Made by a program: the position numbers and the translations under genes
Assembly (NCBI GenBank): GCA_015657435.1
Contig: JADLKH010000001.1
Coordinates: 307,904-316,750, forward strand
Source of the DNA: Synergistales bacterium
GTDB lineage: Bacteria > Synergistota > Synergistia > Synergistales > 79-D21
Length of the DNA stretch: 8,847 bases
Direction of reading: 5' to 3'
Shown: one piece after another, positions 1-6,281 of the stretch
Position numbering within the stretch: the stretch's first letter is position 1
How the letters are laid out: every line of letters starts with the position of its first letter
The notes under the pieces: generated by a model
What the model saw: the letters and a program-made list of their open reading frames with translations, nothing else
The model's database searches: none
Told to the model about the DNA's origin: nothing

Positions 1-897
1 ATGACGGAAAAGGGCATCGTCCTGGCTGGAGGGTCGGGAACCCGGCTCTACCCGGTGACCGTTTCGACAAGCAAGCAGCTTCTCCCCGTCTATGACAAGC
101 CGATGATCTATTACCCCTTGTCCGTACTGATGCTTGCGGGCATCCGGGACATCCTGGTGATCACCACCCCGGATGACCTGCAGGCCTACAGGCGGCTCCT
201 GAGGGACGGAACCCAGTGGGGGATTTCCATCTCATACGGAATCCAGCCAGAACCCGGCGGGCTGCCTCAGGCTTTCCTTGTCGGCGAGGATTTCATCGCA
301 GGGAATTCCTGCGCGCTCATCCTGGGAGACAATCTCCTCTACGGACAGGGGCTCACCGGTCTCCTCCGGCAAGCGGCAGCCAGGGACTTTGGGGCAACGA
401 TCTTCGTCTACCCGATGAAGGACGCCAGACCTTACGGGGTCGTGGAGTTCGATTCCGAGGGGCGCGCCCGCTGCATCGAAGAAAAACCCGAAAAACCACG
501 GTCGAACTTCGCGATCGTAGGCCTTTATTTTTACGACGGAACGGTTGTCGAGAAGTCGAGAAGCCTCCGCCCGTCAAAACGCGGAGAACTCGAAATTTCG
601 GAATTGAACCGTCTTTATCTGGAGGAGGGGACCTTGTCGGTGGAACGCTTTGGGCGAGGATTCGCCTGGCTCGATGCCGGGACGCCCGACACGCTGCTGG
701 AGGCCTCGAAATTCGTCTTCACGATCCAGAACCGGCAAGGGCTGATGATCTCCTGCCCCGAGGAGATCGCCTGGAGGCGCGGGTTCATCGGAGATGACCG
801 GTTGCTTGAGCTTGCCGGGCGCCTGAACGGAGGCGCATACCGGAACTATCTCCTCAGCCTGCTGGAGGGCTCGCGAAATGAAGGCGACCGCGCTTGA
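1..897 (+). CDS. rfbA: Glucose-1-phosphate thymidylyltransferase (dTDP-glucose pyrophosphorylase)
   Basis: This cytoplasmic enzyme joins dTTP and glucose-1-phosphate to give dTDP-glucose and pyrophosphate, the first step to dTDP-L-rhamnose and other 6-deoxysugars. The 298 residues match the usual RmlA length, so the ATG at base 1 is probably the true start, although its ribosome binding site lies outside the window. Visible motifs are the nucleotide-binding GGSGTRL at residues 10-16, K25 in [15 protein letters not shown] with the metal-binding D110, YGVVEFD at 145-151, EEKP at 160-163 (K162), RGELEIS at 194-200 and WLDAGT with the second metal ligand D225. Small departures from what I recall of the family are GLPQAF at 87-92, usually GLAQAF, and ELN at 201-203, usually DxN. 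Its end overlaps rfbC by 20 nt, which suggests translational coupling. The rfbB and rfbD partners are not in the window and may lie upstream. Confidence 0.96.
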   Translation: MTEKGIVLAGGSGTRLYPVTVSTSKQLLPVYDKPMIYYPLSVLMLAGIRDILVITTPDDLQAYRRLLRDGTQWGISISYGIQPEPGGLPQAFLVGEDFIAGNSCALILGDNLLYGQGLTGLLRQAAARDFGATIFVYPMKDARPYGVVEFDSEGRARCIEEKPEKPRSNFAIVGLYFYDGTVVEKSRSLRPSKRGELEISELNRLYLEEGTLSVERFGRGFAWLDAGTPDTLLEASKFVFTIQNRQGLMISCPEEIAWRRGFIGDDRLLELAGRLNGGAYRNYLLSLLEGSRNEGDRA

Positions 898-1471
898 ACT
901 GAACGGCCTTTGGCTGTTTCAACCGGAAATCTTTGCGGACGAGCGGGGGGCCTTCATGGAGACCTGGAACGCCAGAAAATACCTTGAATTCGGTGTTCCT
1001 TCCTCCTTCGTTCAGGACAACCTTTCCAGATCGTCGAAAGGAACGCTGCGGGGGCTCCATTTCCAGAACCCCCGCTCACAGGGGAAGCTCGTTTGCGCCC
1101 TGAAAGGACAGGTTTGGGACGTCTCGGTCGACCTCCGTCTCGATTCGCCGACGTTCGGCAGATGGACATCCGTTACGCTTGACGCCGGTCTGGGGAACCA
1201 GCTCTATATCCCACCGGGCTTTGCACACGGCTTCTGCACGCTTTCGGAGGAAGCCCTGTTTTTCTACAAGTGCACCGATTACTACTCGCCTCGCGATGAG
1301 CGCGGAATTGCATGGAACGATCCCTGCCTCGCGATCGATTGGCCCATCCGCGAGCCGATCCTGTCTCTCAAGGACCGATGTTATCCGTCACTCAAGAGCG
1401 TCTCGTCAAAAGATCTTTTCTTGATGCAGCACTCCGAAAACCGACCGCCGCGTGAACTATTTCAGCCTTGA
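878..1471 (+). CDS. rfbC: dTDP-4-dehydrorhamnose 3,5-epimerase (RmlC cupin)
   Basis: The product epimerises C3 and C5 of dTDP-4-keto-6-deoxyglucose, the third step of dTDP-L-rhamnose synthesis. It is a 197-residue cupin with RGLHFQ at 58-63 (catalytic H61), K70, the SPTFG strand at 90-94, IPPGFAHGF at 111-119 and [11 protein letters not shown] at 128-138; Y130 corresponds to the catalytic tyrosine of RmlC, and GIAWND follows. The start is well supported: GGAGGG at 864-869 lies 8 nt before the ATG, inside the 3' end of rfbA. The C-terminus runs roughly 15-20 residues past the point where E. coli RmlC ends (after the LSLKD motif), and its last codons overlap the stop end of the convergent aminotransferase by 15 bp. 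The closely related 5-epimerase or 3-epimerase of antibiotic sugar pathways is possible, but pairing with rfbA favours RfbC. Confidence 0.95.
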   Translation: MKATALELNGLWLFQPEIFADERGAFMETWNARKYLEFGVPSSFVQDNLSRSSKGTLRGLHFQNPRSQGKLVCALKGQVWDVSVDLRLDSPTFGRWTSVTLDAGLGNQLYIPPGFAHGFCTLSEEALFFYKCTDYYSPRDERGIAWNDPCLAIDWPIREPILSLKDRCYPSLKSVSSKDLFLMQHSENRPPRELFQP

Positions 1472-2665
1472 GCGGATCAGGTTTCCCAGCCTTTCGGCCC
1501 CGATCCGGATCTTCTCCGGCGAAACCGCGCCAAAACTGAGCCTCATGCAGTTTCTGCCCATTCCGCCTCCCTCGATGAAAAAACCCTCGCCGGCGACAAA
1601 GGCAACCTTGACCGCCGGATTGCCTGTCGACTCGACAAGCAGCTCGGTGGTGTCGATTCCACCCGGCAGTTCGGCCCAGGTGAACAGGCCGCCGTCGGGA
1701 AACGTCCTCTTCGTTCCCTCGGGGAAGAAGCGGTCGATGCAGTCGATCATCGTGTCCCGTCTTTCCCTGTACAAATCGCAAATCATCCTGTGGTGCGCCG
1801 GGTAATACCCGCGCTTGAAGAATTCCGCGCAGATCACCTGGGGCAGCATCGAGGTGTGTGAGTTCGTTGCGGATTTCGCATCGCAAAGCTTCGAGCTCAC
1901 CGCATCGTCCGCAAGGACGTAGCCCAGCCTGGAGCCCGGGGAGAAAATCTTGGAGAAGCTGTTGGCGAGCACGGTGTGTCCCGTCCTGTCGAAAGCCTTG
2001 ATCGGCTTCAGTTCGCTTCCGCTGTACCGGATGTCCCGGTAAGGATCGTCTTCCAGGATGAGTACGTCGTATTCGCTTCCCAACTCGGCGATTCTCTTCC
2101 GACGTTCCAGGGAAAGAGTTCTGCCCGTAGGGTTATGGAAAGTCGGGATGACGTACACCATCTTGGGGTTGTGTTTTCGGATCTTTTCCTCCAGGTCCTC
2201 TGCGACCATGCCGTCGTCGTCCATGGCAACGCTGATGCACTTGGCCTGGAACATTTCGAAGATCTCCACGCAGTGGACAAACGTGGGCGATTCGACCAGG
2301 ATCACGTCGCCGGGATCGATGAAAAGCTGGCACAACAGATTGATGCCCTCAAGCCCGCCGCTTGTGATCAGGATGTTGTCCGCTTTCGCCTCGATCCCCT
2401 TCGGAGCCAGCAACTCGCTCACGACCACTTCCCTGAGGTCGGGCAGCCCTTTGACGCTCCCGTATTGGAGACCCTCCACGCCTCTTTTGTCGACTCTCAT
2501 GACATCGTTCACGATTTCCCGGACAATGTCGATGGGGAGGGCTTCCCTAGCCGGAGCTCCCCCTCCGAACGAGATGAGGTTCGGATCGTTCATGGCCCCG
2601 AAGAGGTTGCGGATGATCTGGGCGGATTTTTCCATGGTCTTCATCCGTTGCGCAAAATGTGGCAT
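1457..2665 (-). CDS. PLP-dependent aminotransferase, class I/II, LysN-like (COG1167 type without a helix-turn-helix)
   Basis: The 402-residue cytoplasmic fold-type I enzyme transfers an amino group between an amino acid and a 2-oxoacid. Visible landmarks are SFGGGAP at 32-38, LQYGS at 66-70 near the substrate site, TSGGLEGI at 101-108 (cofactor phosphate loop), HNPTG at 177-181 with N178, DDPY at 206-209 (PLP-nitrogen aspartate and Y209), NSFSK with Schiff-base lysine K239, SPGSRLGY with R246, and the substrate-carboxylate arginine R375 in RLSF. The pattern resembles LysN (2-aminoadipate transaminase) and related broad-specificity enzymes for aromatic, branched or adipate substrates; which one cannot be decided here. 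There is no GntR-type N-terminal DNA-binding domain, so it is not a MocR regulator. GGAGG 5 nt before the ATG at 2665 fixes the start. It is transcribed away from the PDZ gene and converges on rfbC. Confidence 0.92.
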   Translation of the reverse strand: MPHFAQRMKTMEKSAQIIRNLFGAMNDPNLISFGGGAPAREALPIDIVREIVNDVMRVDKRGVEGLQYGSVKGLPDLREVVVSELLAPKGIEAKADNILITSGGLEGINLLCQLFIDPGDVILVESPTFVHCVEIFEMFQAKCISVAMDDDGMVAEDLEEKIRKHNPKMVYVIPTFHNPTGRTLSLERRKRIAELGSEYDVLILEDDPYRDIRYSGSELKPIKAFDRTGHTVLANSFSKIFSPGSRLGYVLADDAVSSKLCDAKSATNSHTSMLPQVICAEFFKRGYYPAHHRMICDLYRERRDTMIDCIDRFFPEGTKRTFPDGGLFTWAELPGGIDTTELLVESTGNPAVKVAFVAGEGFFIEGGGMGRNCMRLSFGAVSPEKIRIGAERLGNLIRSRLK

Positions 2666-2670
2666 GGCAT

Positions 2671-2675
2671 CCTCC
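2671..2675 (-). promoter_or_regulatory. Ribosome binding site of the aminotransferase
   Basis: On the minus strand GGAGG is followed by ATGCCATGCC. The first ATG (2670) abuts the Shine-Dalgarno and is out of frame. The second ATG (2665) has 5-nt spacing and opens the aminotransferase frame, so this site decides the start. Confidence 0.75.
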
Positions 2676-2715
2676 GTTTACCGCAAGATTTGGCCTGATT
2701 CGCACAGGCAGCAAT

Positions 2716-2744
2716 AGAGTACCCTCAAGAACGGCGGCGTTCAA
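2716..2744 (-). promoter_or_regulatory. Weak candidate promoter for the aminotransferase
   Basis: On the minus strand, TTGAAC (2744-2739) and TACTCT (2721-2716) are 17 nt apart. They match the sigma70 consensus at 4 of 6 and 3 of 6 positions. The inverted repeat GAACG/CGTTC overlaps the -35 hexamer, which could place an operator there. The position, about 50 nt upstream of the start codon, is reasonable, but the match is poor. Confidence 0.2.
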
Positions 2745-2856
2745 GAAAGGACTTTTTCACCTTCAGGAAAGGCTCAAAAGTCGACCGTCGACACGCCGGG
2801 TCCCCATCTTTCCAGTTCGCCCGCCTCTAAAACGCAAGCCCGGAAGCCGACGGATG

Positions 2857-2885
2857 TTGATGTCCAGACTCTCCTGCAATAGAAT
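2857..2885 (+). promoter_or_regulatory. Candidate sigma70-type promoter for the secreted PDZ protein gene
   Basis: TTGATG (2857-2862) and TAGAAT (2880-2885) are separated by exactly 17 nt and match the consensus hexamers at 4 of 6 and 5 of 6 positions. Transcription would start near 2892, giving a leader of roughly 90 nt before the TTG start at 2980. The candidate lies inside what would be coding sequence if the upstream ATG at 2659 were used, which fits the shorter gene model. Confidence 0.4.
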
Positions 2886-2964
2886 GGACATGTTCATTGT
2901 AAATCTCTGCAAAGACACTCGGCAGAAACCGCGGAGCCACGGCTTCCCGTCGGCAAACCAGGCA

Positions 2965-2970
2965 AGGAGG
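2965..2970 (+). promoter_or_regulatory. Ribosome binding site that selects the TTG start of the PDZ gene
   Basis: AGGAGG lies 9 nt before TTG at 2980-2982. The peptide read from this TTG begins with a textbook Sec signal peptide, whereas upstream in-frame ATG codons have no good Shine-Dalgarno and would bury the signal more than 30 residues in. Confidence 0.75.
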
Positions 2971-2979
2971 GAAATTCTC

Positions 2980-4089
2980 TTGAGGAGACCTTTATTGACG
3001 TTTTTGCTTATCCTCATTTTTCTTGCACCCGGCACGGCGTTCGCCGCGAATTGGGTCCTGGTCAAGGAAACGCATTCTCTGGGCTGGAAAATGTACAGCT
3101 ACATCGACGCAGAGACCGTCCTGAAGAAAGATTCCATCCTGAGCTTCTGGTACAACTTCAAGGTCGTCAAGCCGCTTGGAGCAAACGAGAGGGTGCAGAA
3201 AATCGAGGCCGACCTCTCCTCCCACCAATACCGCGTACTGGAAACGCACGTCTTCGTCAACGGGAAACCGGAGTCCCACTCGTTGACCCCTTCCAAGCCC
3301 GCAAAGGACACTGCCGTCAGGGAAGAGATCAATGCCGCCCTCCAATACGCGCGGGAAGAGATCGGACAGGAATCGCTTCCCCCGACGCCCACGGCAGGGA
3401 ACCCGACCGGAGCATCGCCGTCAGCACCGGGTAGCGGAGGAACGGAGGTCGCGGCCAAACTGTTCACGACGACCATCATGGGAACAACCATCCAGCAGGT
3501 CCAGGACGTGATCATCGAGGTCATGACAAGGGAAAAGTACACGCTCGAAGAGGTCGATGACAATAAAGTCCTCCTGGGGAAACAGGGACCTTCCGTCCTG
3601 TTCATACCGGGGCCGTACAGCAGGGTGCGGTTCAACATCCTGCCGAGGGATGGCAACATCAAGCTGATGGTCAACCAGATCGACAGCCAGGGACCGCAGA
3701 GTCAGCAGCAAACCGTTGCCCACCTTGTGCCGCTGATTAGAGAGATACGGAATCGGATCGACGGAACCCCGAAAGAGCAGATCACGAACGAAACCGTCAC
3801 AGCCGCGGGGGGAACGGCTGCTCCTGCCGGAAAAACCCTGGGAATCAGGCTTGGAGAGAAAAACAGCGAGGGATTCATCGTCATCGAAAAGGTGGAACCG
3901 GGCAGCAAGGCTGCAGAGGCGGGGCTGGCCAGGCTGGACATCATCCTGGAGGTCAACGGCCGCTCCACTAAGGAATTCGATGTGAAGGGGCTCCAGTCCT
4001 ACCTGGAGGAAAAATGGGGGCAGAGGGCATCCATCCTCGTGATCTATTCTCGGGATGGGAAAACCGAACTCGCCACCATCAAGGAATGA
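2980..4089 (+). CDS. Secreted or periplasmic protein: adhesin-E-like N-terminal domain plus C-terminal PDZ domain
   Basis: Read from TTG the product has 369 residues. Residues 1-22 are a Sec signal peptide: two arginines, a Leu/Ile/Phe-rich core and cleavage after AFA, with mature ANW. Residues about 24-130 (WVLVKE, the YIDAETV strand, LSFWYNFK) resemble surface-adhesin-E-like domains. A Pro/Gly/Ser/Thr linker spans about 132-156. Residues about 157-262 form a compact alpha/beta-looking segment I do not recognise. After an Ala/Thr/Gly linker comes a PDZ domain at about 287-369, with LGIRLGE, GFIVIEKVEPGSKAAEAGL, DIILEVNG and a final beta strand. PDZ domains bind C-terminal or beta-strand peptides; no serine-protease domain is present, so this is not a DegP-type protease. 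A role in envelope protein binding or assembly is inference. The gene diverges from the aminotransferase and ends 9 nt from the convergent EamA gene. Confidence 0.8.
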   Translation: MRRPLLTFLLILIFLAPGTAFAANWVLVKETHSLGWKMYSYIDAETVLKKDSILSFWYNFKVVKPLGANERVQKIEADLSSHQYRVLETHVFVNGKPESHSLTPSKPAKDTAVREEINAALQYAREEIGQESLPPTPTAGNPTGASPSAPGSGGTEVAAKLFTTTIMGTTIQQVQDVIIEVMTREKYTLEEVDDNKVLLGKQGPSVLFIPGPYSRVRFNILPRDGNIKLMVNQIDSQGPQSQQQTVAHLVPLIREIRNRIDGTPKEQITNETVTAAGGTAAPAGKTLGIRLGEKNSEGFIVIEKVEPGSKAAEAGLARLDIILEVNGRSTKEFDVKGLQSYLEEKWGQRASILVIYSRDGKTELATIKE

Positions 4090-4098
4090 CGAAAGGCC

Positions 4099-5019
4099 TT
4101 ATGCGCCGGAAAGATCCGGGCTGATGCTCTTCCTGGTTGCGACAGAGCACGCCACCGCGAAAAGGATGACGGCACACCCCGCTATTTCGTTCATCGTGGG
4201 AATCTGGCGGACAAGCAAGGGCGTCATCATGAGGGCGAAAACGATTTCGAGCGTGCAGATAAGGGTGACGAGATGAGCCGGGATAAGACGTAGGGCCGAA
4301 AAGAGAAGCCCGTAACCGAGGAGCCCCGACATCAGGGCGGGATACTGAATCAGGACAAAACCGCGCAGGGTCAGGGCCGCAAGATCCGGCCAGCCCGTCA
4401 GCAGAGTTCTGGCCGTGATGAGCAGAAAACCTCCGAATAGGTGAGAGAAGAAAAGCTGCAGGAGAGGATCGGGAAGAGCCATTTTGGAAACTCTCCGCGA
4501 AAGCAATGCCTGTCCCGACGCCCCGATCACGGACAGGCTTCCCCAGGCAAGCCCGACAAGCGAAATTGAAGCGTCGGCGTCCCTTCCCATCACGAAACCG
4601 ACGTAAAGTCCCAACAAAACGAGGAAACCCGACATGACCTGTATGGGGCTCGGCCTTTCTCGCGTAAGCAGAGAACTGCCGGCCATGGTCACGATCGGGG
4701 AGGTATAGCCCAGCATCAGGACCTGCGGTACGGAAAGATAGACACAGGCCATCATGAACCCGGTGGCATTGAAGATGATCGTCAATAGGCCAAGGCTTCC
4801 ATACACACCCAGCATCGGTTTGGGCACGCGAAAGGCGGACATGCCGCGCGTCGCCCACAGCCAGCAGGCAACGACGAACGAGATGACGACCGCTCTGTAG
4901 GCGACGACCGAGATTTGGCTCAATCCCGTCGAAGTGATCATTTTCGCGATCGCCCCCGTGGGGCCCCATATGAATGCGGTGCTTAAGGCCATCAGGGTTC
5001 CGCGCCAATAATCCCCCAT
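4099..5019 (-). CDS. DMT-superfamily transporter with two EamA domains
   Basis: This 306-residue inner-membrane protein is almost entirely hydrophobic, with about ten predicted helices in two EamA repeats (about residues 6-142 and 155-295). Repeat hallmarks include the N-terminal FIWGPTGAIAK stretch (16-26), AYR at 40-42, YTSPIVT at 105-111 and, in the second repeat, CTLEIVFALMMTP at 255-267 with E258. The family exports or exchanges amino acids, nucleotides and other small metabolites; the substrate cannot be read from sequence. The start is supported by AAGGAGG (plus-strand 5029-5035) 9 nt before the ATG. It lies 176 bp downstream of the ABC ATPase on the same strand, so it could be the last gene of that operon or have its own promoter. 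A longer overlapping frame (4079-5059) encodes an Arg/His-rich peptide and is a shadow. Confidence 0.9.
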   Translation of the reverse strand: MGDYWRGTLMALSTAFIWGPTGAIAKMITSTGLSQISVVAYRAVVISFVVACWLWATRGMSAFRVPKPMLGVYGSLGLLTIIFNATGFMMACVYLSVPQVLMLGYTSPIVTMAGSSLLTRERPSPIQVMSGFLVLLGLYVGFVMGRDADASISLVGLAWGSLSVIGASGQALLSRRVSKMALPDPLLQLFFSHLFGGFLLITARTLLTGWPDLAALTLRGFVLIQYPALMSGLLGYGLLFSALRLIPAHLVTLICTLEIVFALMMTPLLVRQIPTMNEIAGCAVILFAVACSVATRKSISPDLSGA

Positions 5020-5195
5020 CAGGCAAGACCTCCTTCACCCTTTTAAGGGAAGCATCCATACCCCGGATTCTGCGGCGGATCGATCAGATTTCGAGGAATC
5101 GGCGACTTCCCTTTCCCGTTTCGGGGCAGGTTAGATCTCCGAAATCCCGGACCCGCCGATCGAATTTTAAACGAAAGAACCTTCAGGGGTCGACC
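5020..5195. other. Intergenic spacer between the ABC ATPase and the EamA gene
   Basis: The spacer is 176 bp. It contains the EamA ribosome binding site (5029-5035), a 10-bp palindrome GGGTCGACCC at 5187-5196 running into the ATPase stop codon, and a 7-bp inverted repeat ATCGGCG/CGCCGAT at 5098-5104 and 5154-5160. Neither repeat is followed by a T-run on the minus strand, so I do not call a terminator. No good promoter for EamA is evident; a TATGGA hexamer at 5060-5055 has only a poor -35 partner. Confidence 0.5.
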
Positions 5196-6278
5196 CTACA
5201 GGGGCAGGGCCAGGACATCCTGAGGGTCCACTTTGAGCCCCACAGTCGCCCCCTCGGGGAGGACGTCCTCCTCTCCTGAAAAAGGCACAAGCGCGCGAAC
5301 GAAAAAACCGCTATCCGCCTCTATCGTGTATTCCATCGTGTCTCCCAGAAAAACACCGCTGAGCAATTTTCCGCTCAGCAACGAATCCTCGGGCCGCACA
5401 AGCCTGACGAAATCAGGTCTGACCGCCAGAGCAACCTCCGTTTTTTCCCGAAAATCGACTCCCGGGCTGCAGCGCACACTCAATCGGCGGCCATGGAACG
5501 AGACCTCCAGCCGCCCTTCGCCCAAGGCCACGACTCGTCCCGTGAAAATATTGGCCTGACCGATAAAATCCGCGACAAAACAACTCGCCGGATTGGCATA
5601 GAGCTGAAAGGGGGTGCCGACCTGCTCCACCTTTCCCCTGTTCAGCACCACGATCCGATCGGCGATGGCAAGCGCTTCCTTCTGGTCGTGGGTCACGAAA
5701 ACGCAGGTCGCGCCCAACCGCTTTTGCAGGCGGCGAATTTCGGCCAGCATGACAATCCGAAGCTTCGCGTCCAAATTCGCAAGAGGCTCGTCCATCAGCA
5801 GGACTTTCGGATCGATGACAAACACACGAGCCAAGGCAACCCGCTGCTGTTCCCCACCGGAAAGCCGGTTCGGGAATTGTCTTTCCGCCCCCTTCAGACC
5901 AACCAGCTCCAGGACTTCGGAAACCCTTCGTTCGGTTTCCTTCCTTGATTCGCGCCTGACATTGAGACCATACGCGACGTTTTCGAAAACATTCATATGC
6001 GGGAACAGGGCGTAGTTCTGGAAGATGAACCCGATTCCCCTTTTGTTGGGCTCGTCGTCCGTGATATCCCGGCCTTCGATCAGTACCTGCCCTTCGGTTG
6101 GCCTTTCGAAGCCGGCGATGATCCTCAGAATCGTGGTCTTGCCGCACCCGGACGGCCCCAAAAATGCCACCAGTTCTCCTGCATGGACCTCCAGGCTGAG
6201 GGCGTCCACAGCCTGGAAGGTTTCCCCGCCCCTGGTGAAACTTTTCGTCAGGTTCCTGAGAGAAATGCTCTGCGCCAT
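5196..6278 (-). CDS. ABC importer ATP-binding subunit (FbpC/AfuC/PotA-like)
   Basis: The 360-residue ATPase energises the importer encoded just upstream. The nucleotide-binding domain is complete: Walker A GPSGCGKT at 41-48, Q-loop Q87, signature LSGGEQQ at 139-145, Walker B VLLMDE at 159-164, D-loop ANLD at 167-170 and switch histidine H197 in THD. A C-terminal regulatory TOBE-type barrel follows from about residue 240; SCFVADFIGQANIF at about 232-245 is typical of the junction in the spermidine, iron and phosphonate importer group. The ATG is preceded by AAGGAGGT (plus-strand 6287-6294) with 8-nt spacing, inside the permease 3' end, and only 3 nt separate the two genes, so translation is likely coupled. 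The motifs do not resolve the substrate. Confidence 0.95.
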   Translation of the reverse strand: MAQSISLRNLTKSFTRGGETFQAVDALSLEVHAGELVAFLGPSGCGKTTILRIIAGFERPTEGQVLIEGRDITDDEPNKRGIGFIFQNYALFPHMNVFENVAYGLNVRRESRKETERRVSEVLELVGLKGAERQFPNRLSGGEQQRVALARVFVIDPKVLLMDEPLANLDAKLRIVMLAEIRRLQKRLGATCVFVTHDQKEALAIADRIVVLNRGKVEQVGTPFQLYANPASCFVADFIGQANIFTGRVVALGEGRLEVSFHGRRLSVRCSPGVDFREKTEVALAVRPDFVRLVRPEDSLLSGKLLSGVFLGDTMEYTIEADSGFFVRALVPFSGEEDVLPEGATVGLKVDPQDVLALPL

Positions 6279-6281
6279 TTT

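Larger units (their letters stand above)
2666..2979. other. Divergent intergenic region between the aminotransferase and the secreted PDZ gene
   Basis: These 314 bp separate two divergently transcribed genes. The plus-strand frame is open through most of the region (from an ATG at 2659), but its peptide is rich in Arg, Pro and Ser, resembles nothing I know, and lacks a ribosome binding site, so I treat it as non-coding. It holds a fair plus-strand promoter candidate (2857-2885), a weak minus-strand one (2716-2744), a short inverted repeat GAACG-GCGG-CGTTC at 2729-2742 and a direct repeat TCAAGAA at 2725-2731 and 2741-2747. I see no tRNA, riboswitch or terminator pattern. Confidence 0.6.

Noticed and set aside
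1976..2717. Two overlapping plus-strand open frames (240 and 219 codons) antisense to the aminotransferase
   Set aside because: They sit entirely over a gene with an intact set of PLP motifs, start without ribosome binding sites, and resemble no family I know.
2659..2979. N-terminal extension of the PDZ protein from an ATG at 2659
   Set aside because: It overlaps the aminotransferase start, has no ribosome binding site, is low in hydrophobic structure and would bury a perfect signal peptide.
4106..4119. Hairpin CCGGA-AAGA-TCCGG as an intrinsic terminator
   Set aside because: The stem is only 5 bp and no T-run follows on either strand. It also lies within the EamA coding sequence.
4079..5059. 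Minus-strand frame slightly longer than the EamA gene
   Set aside because: Its translation is Arg/His/Pro-rich and not membrane-like. The EamA frame has a well-placed ribosome binding site and ten hydrophobic segments.
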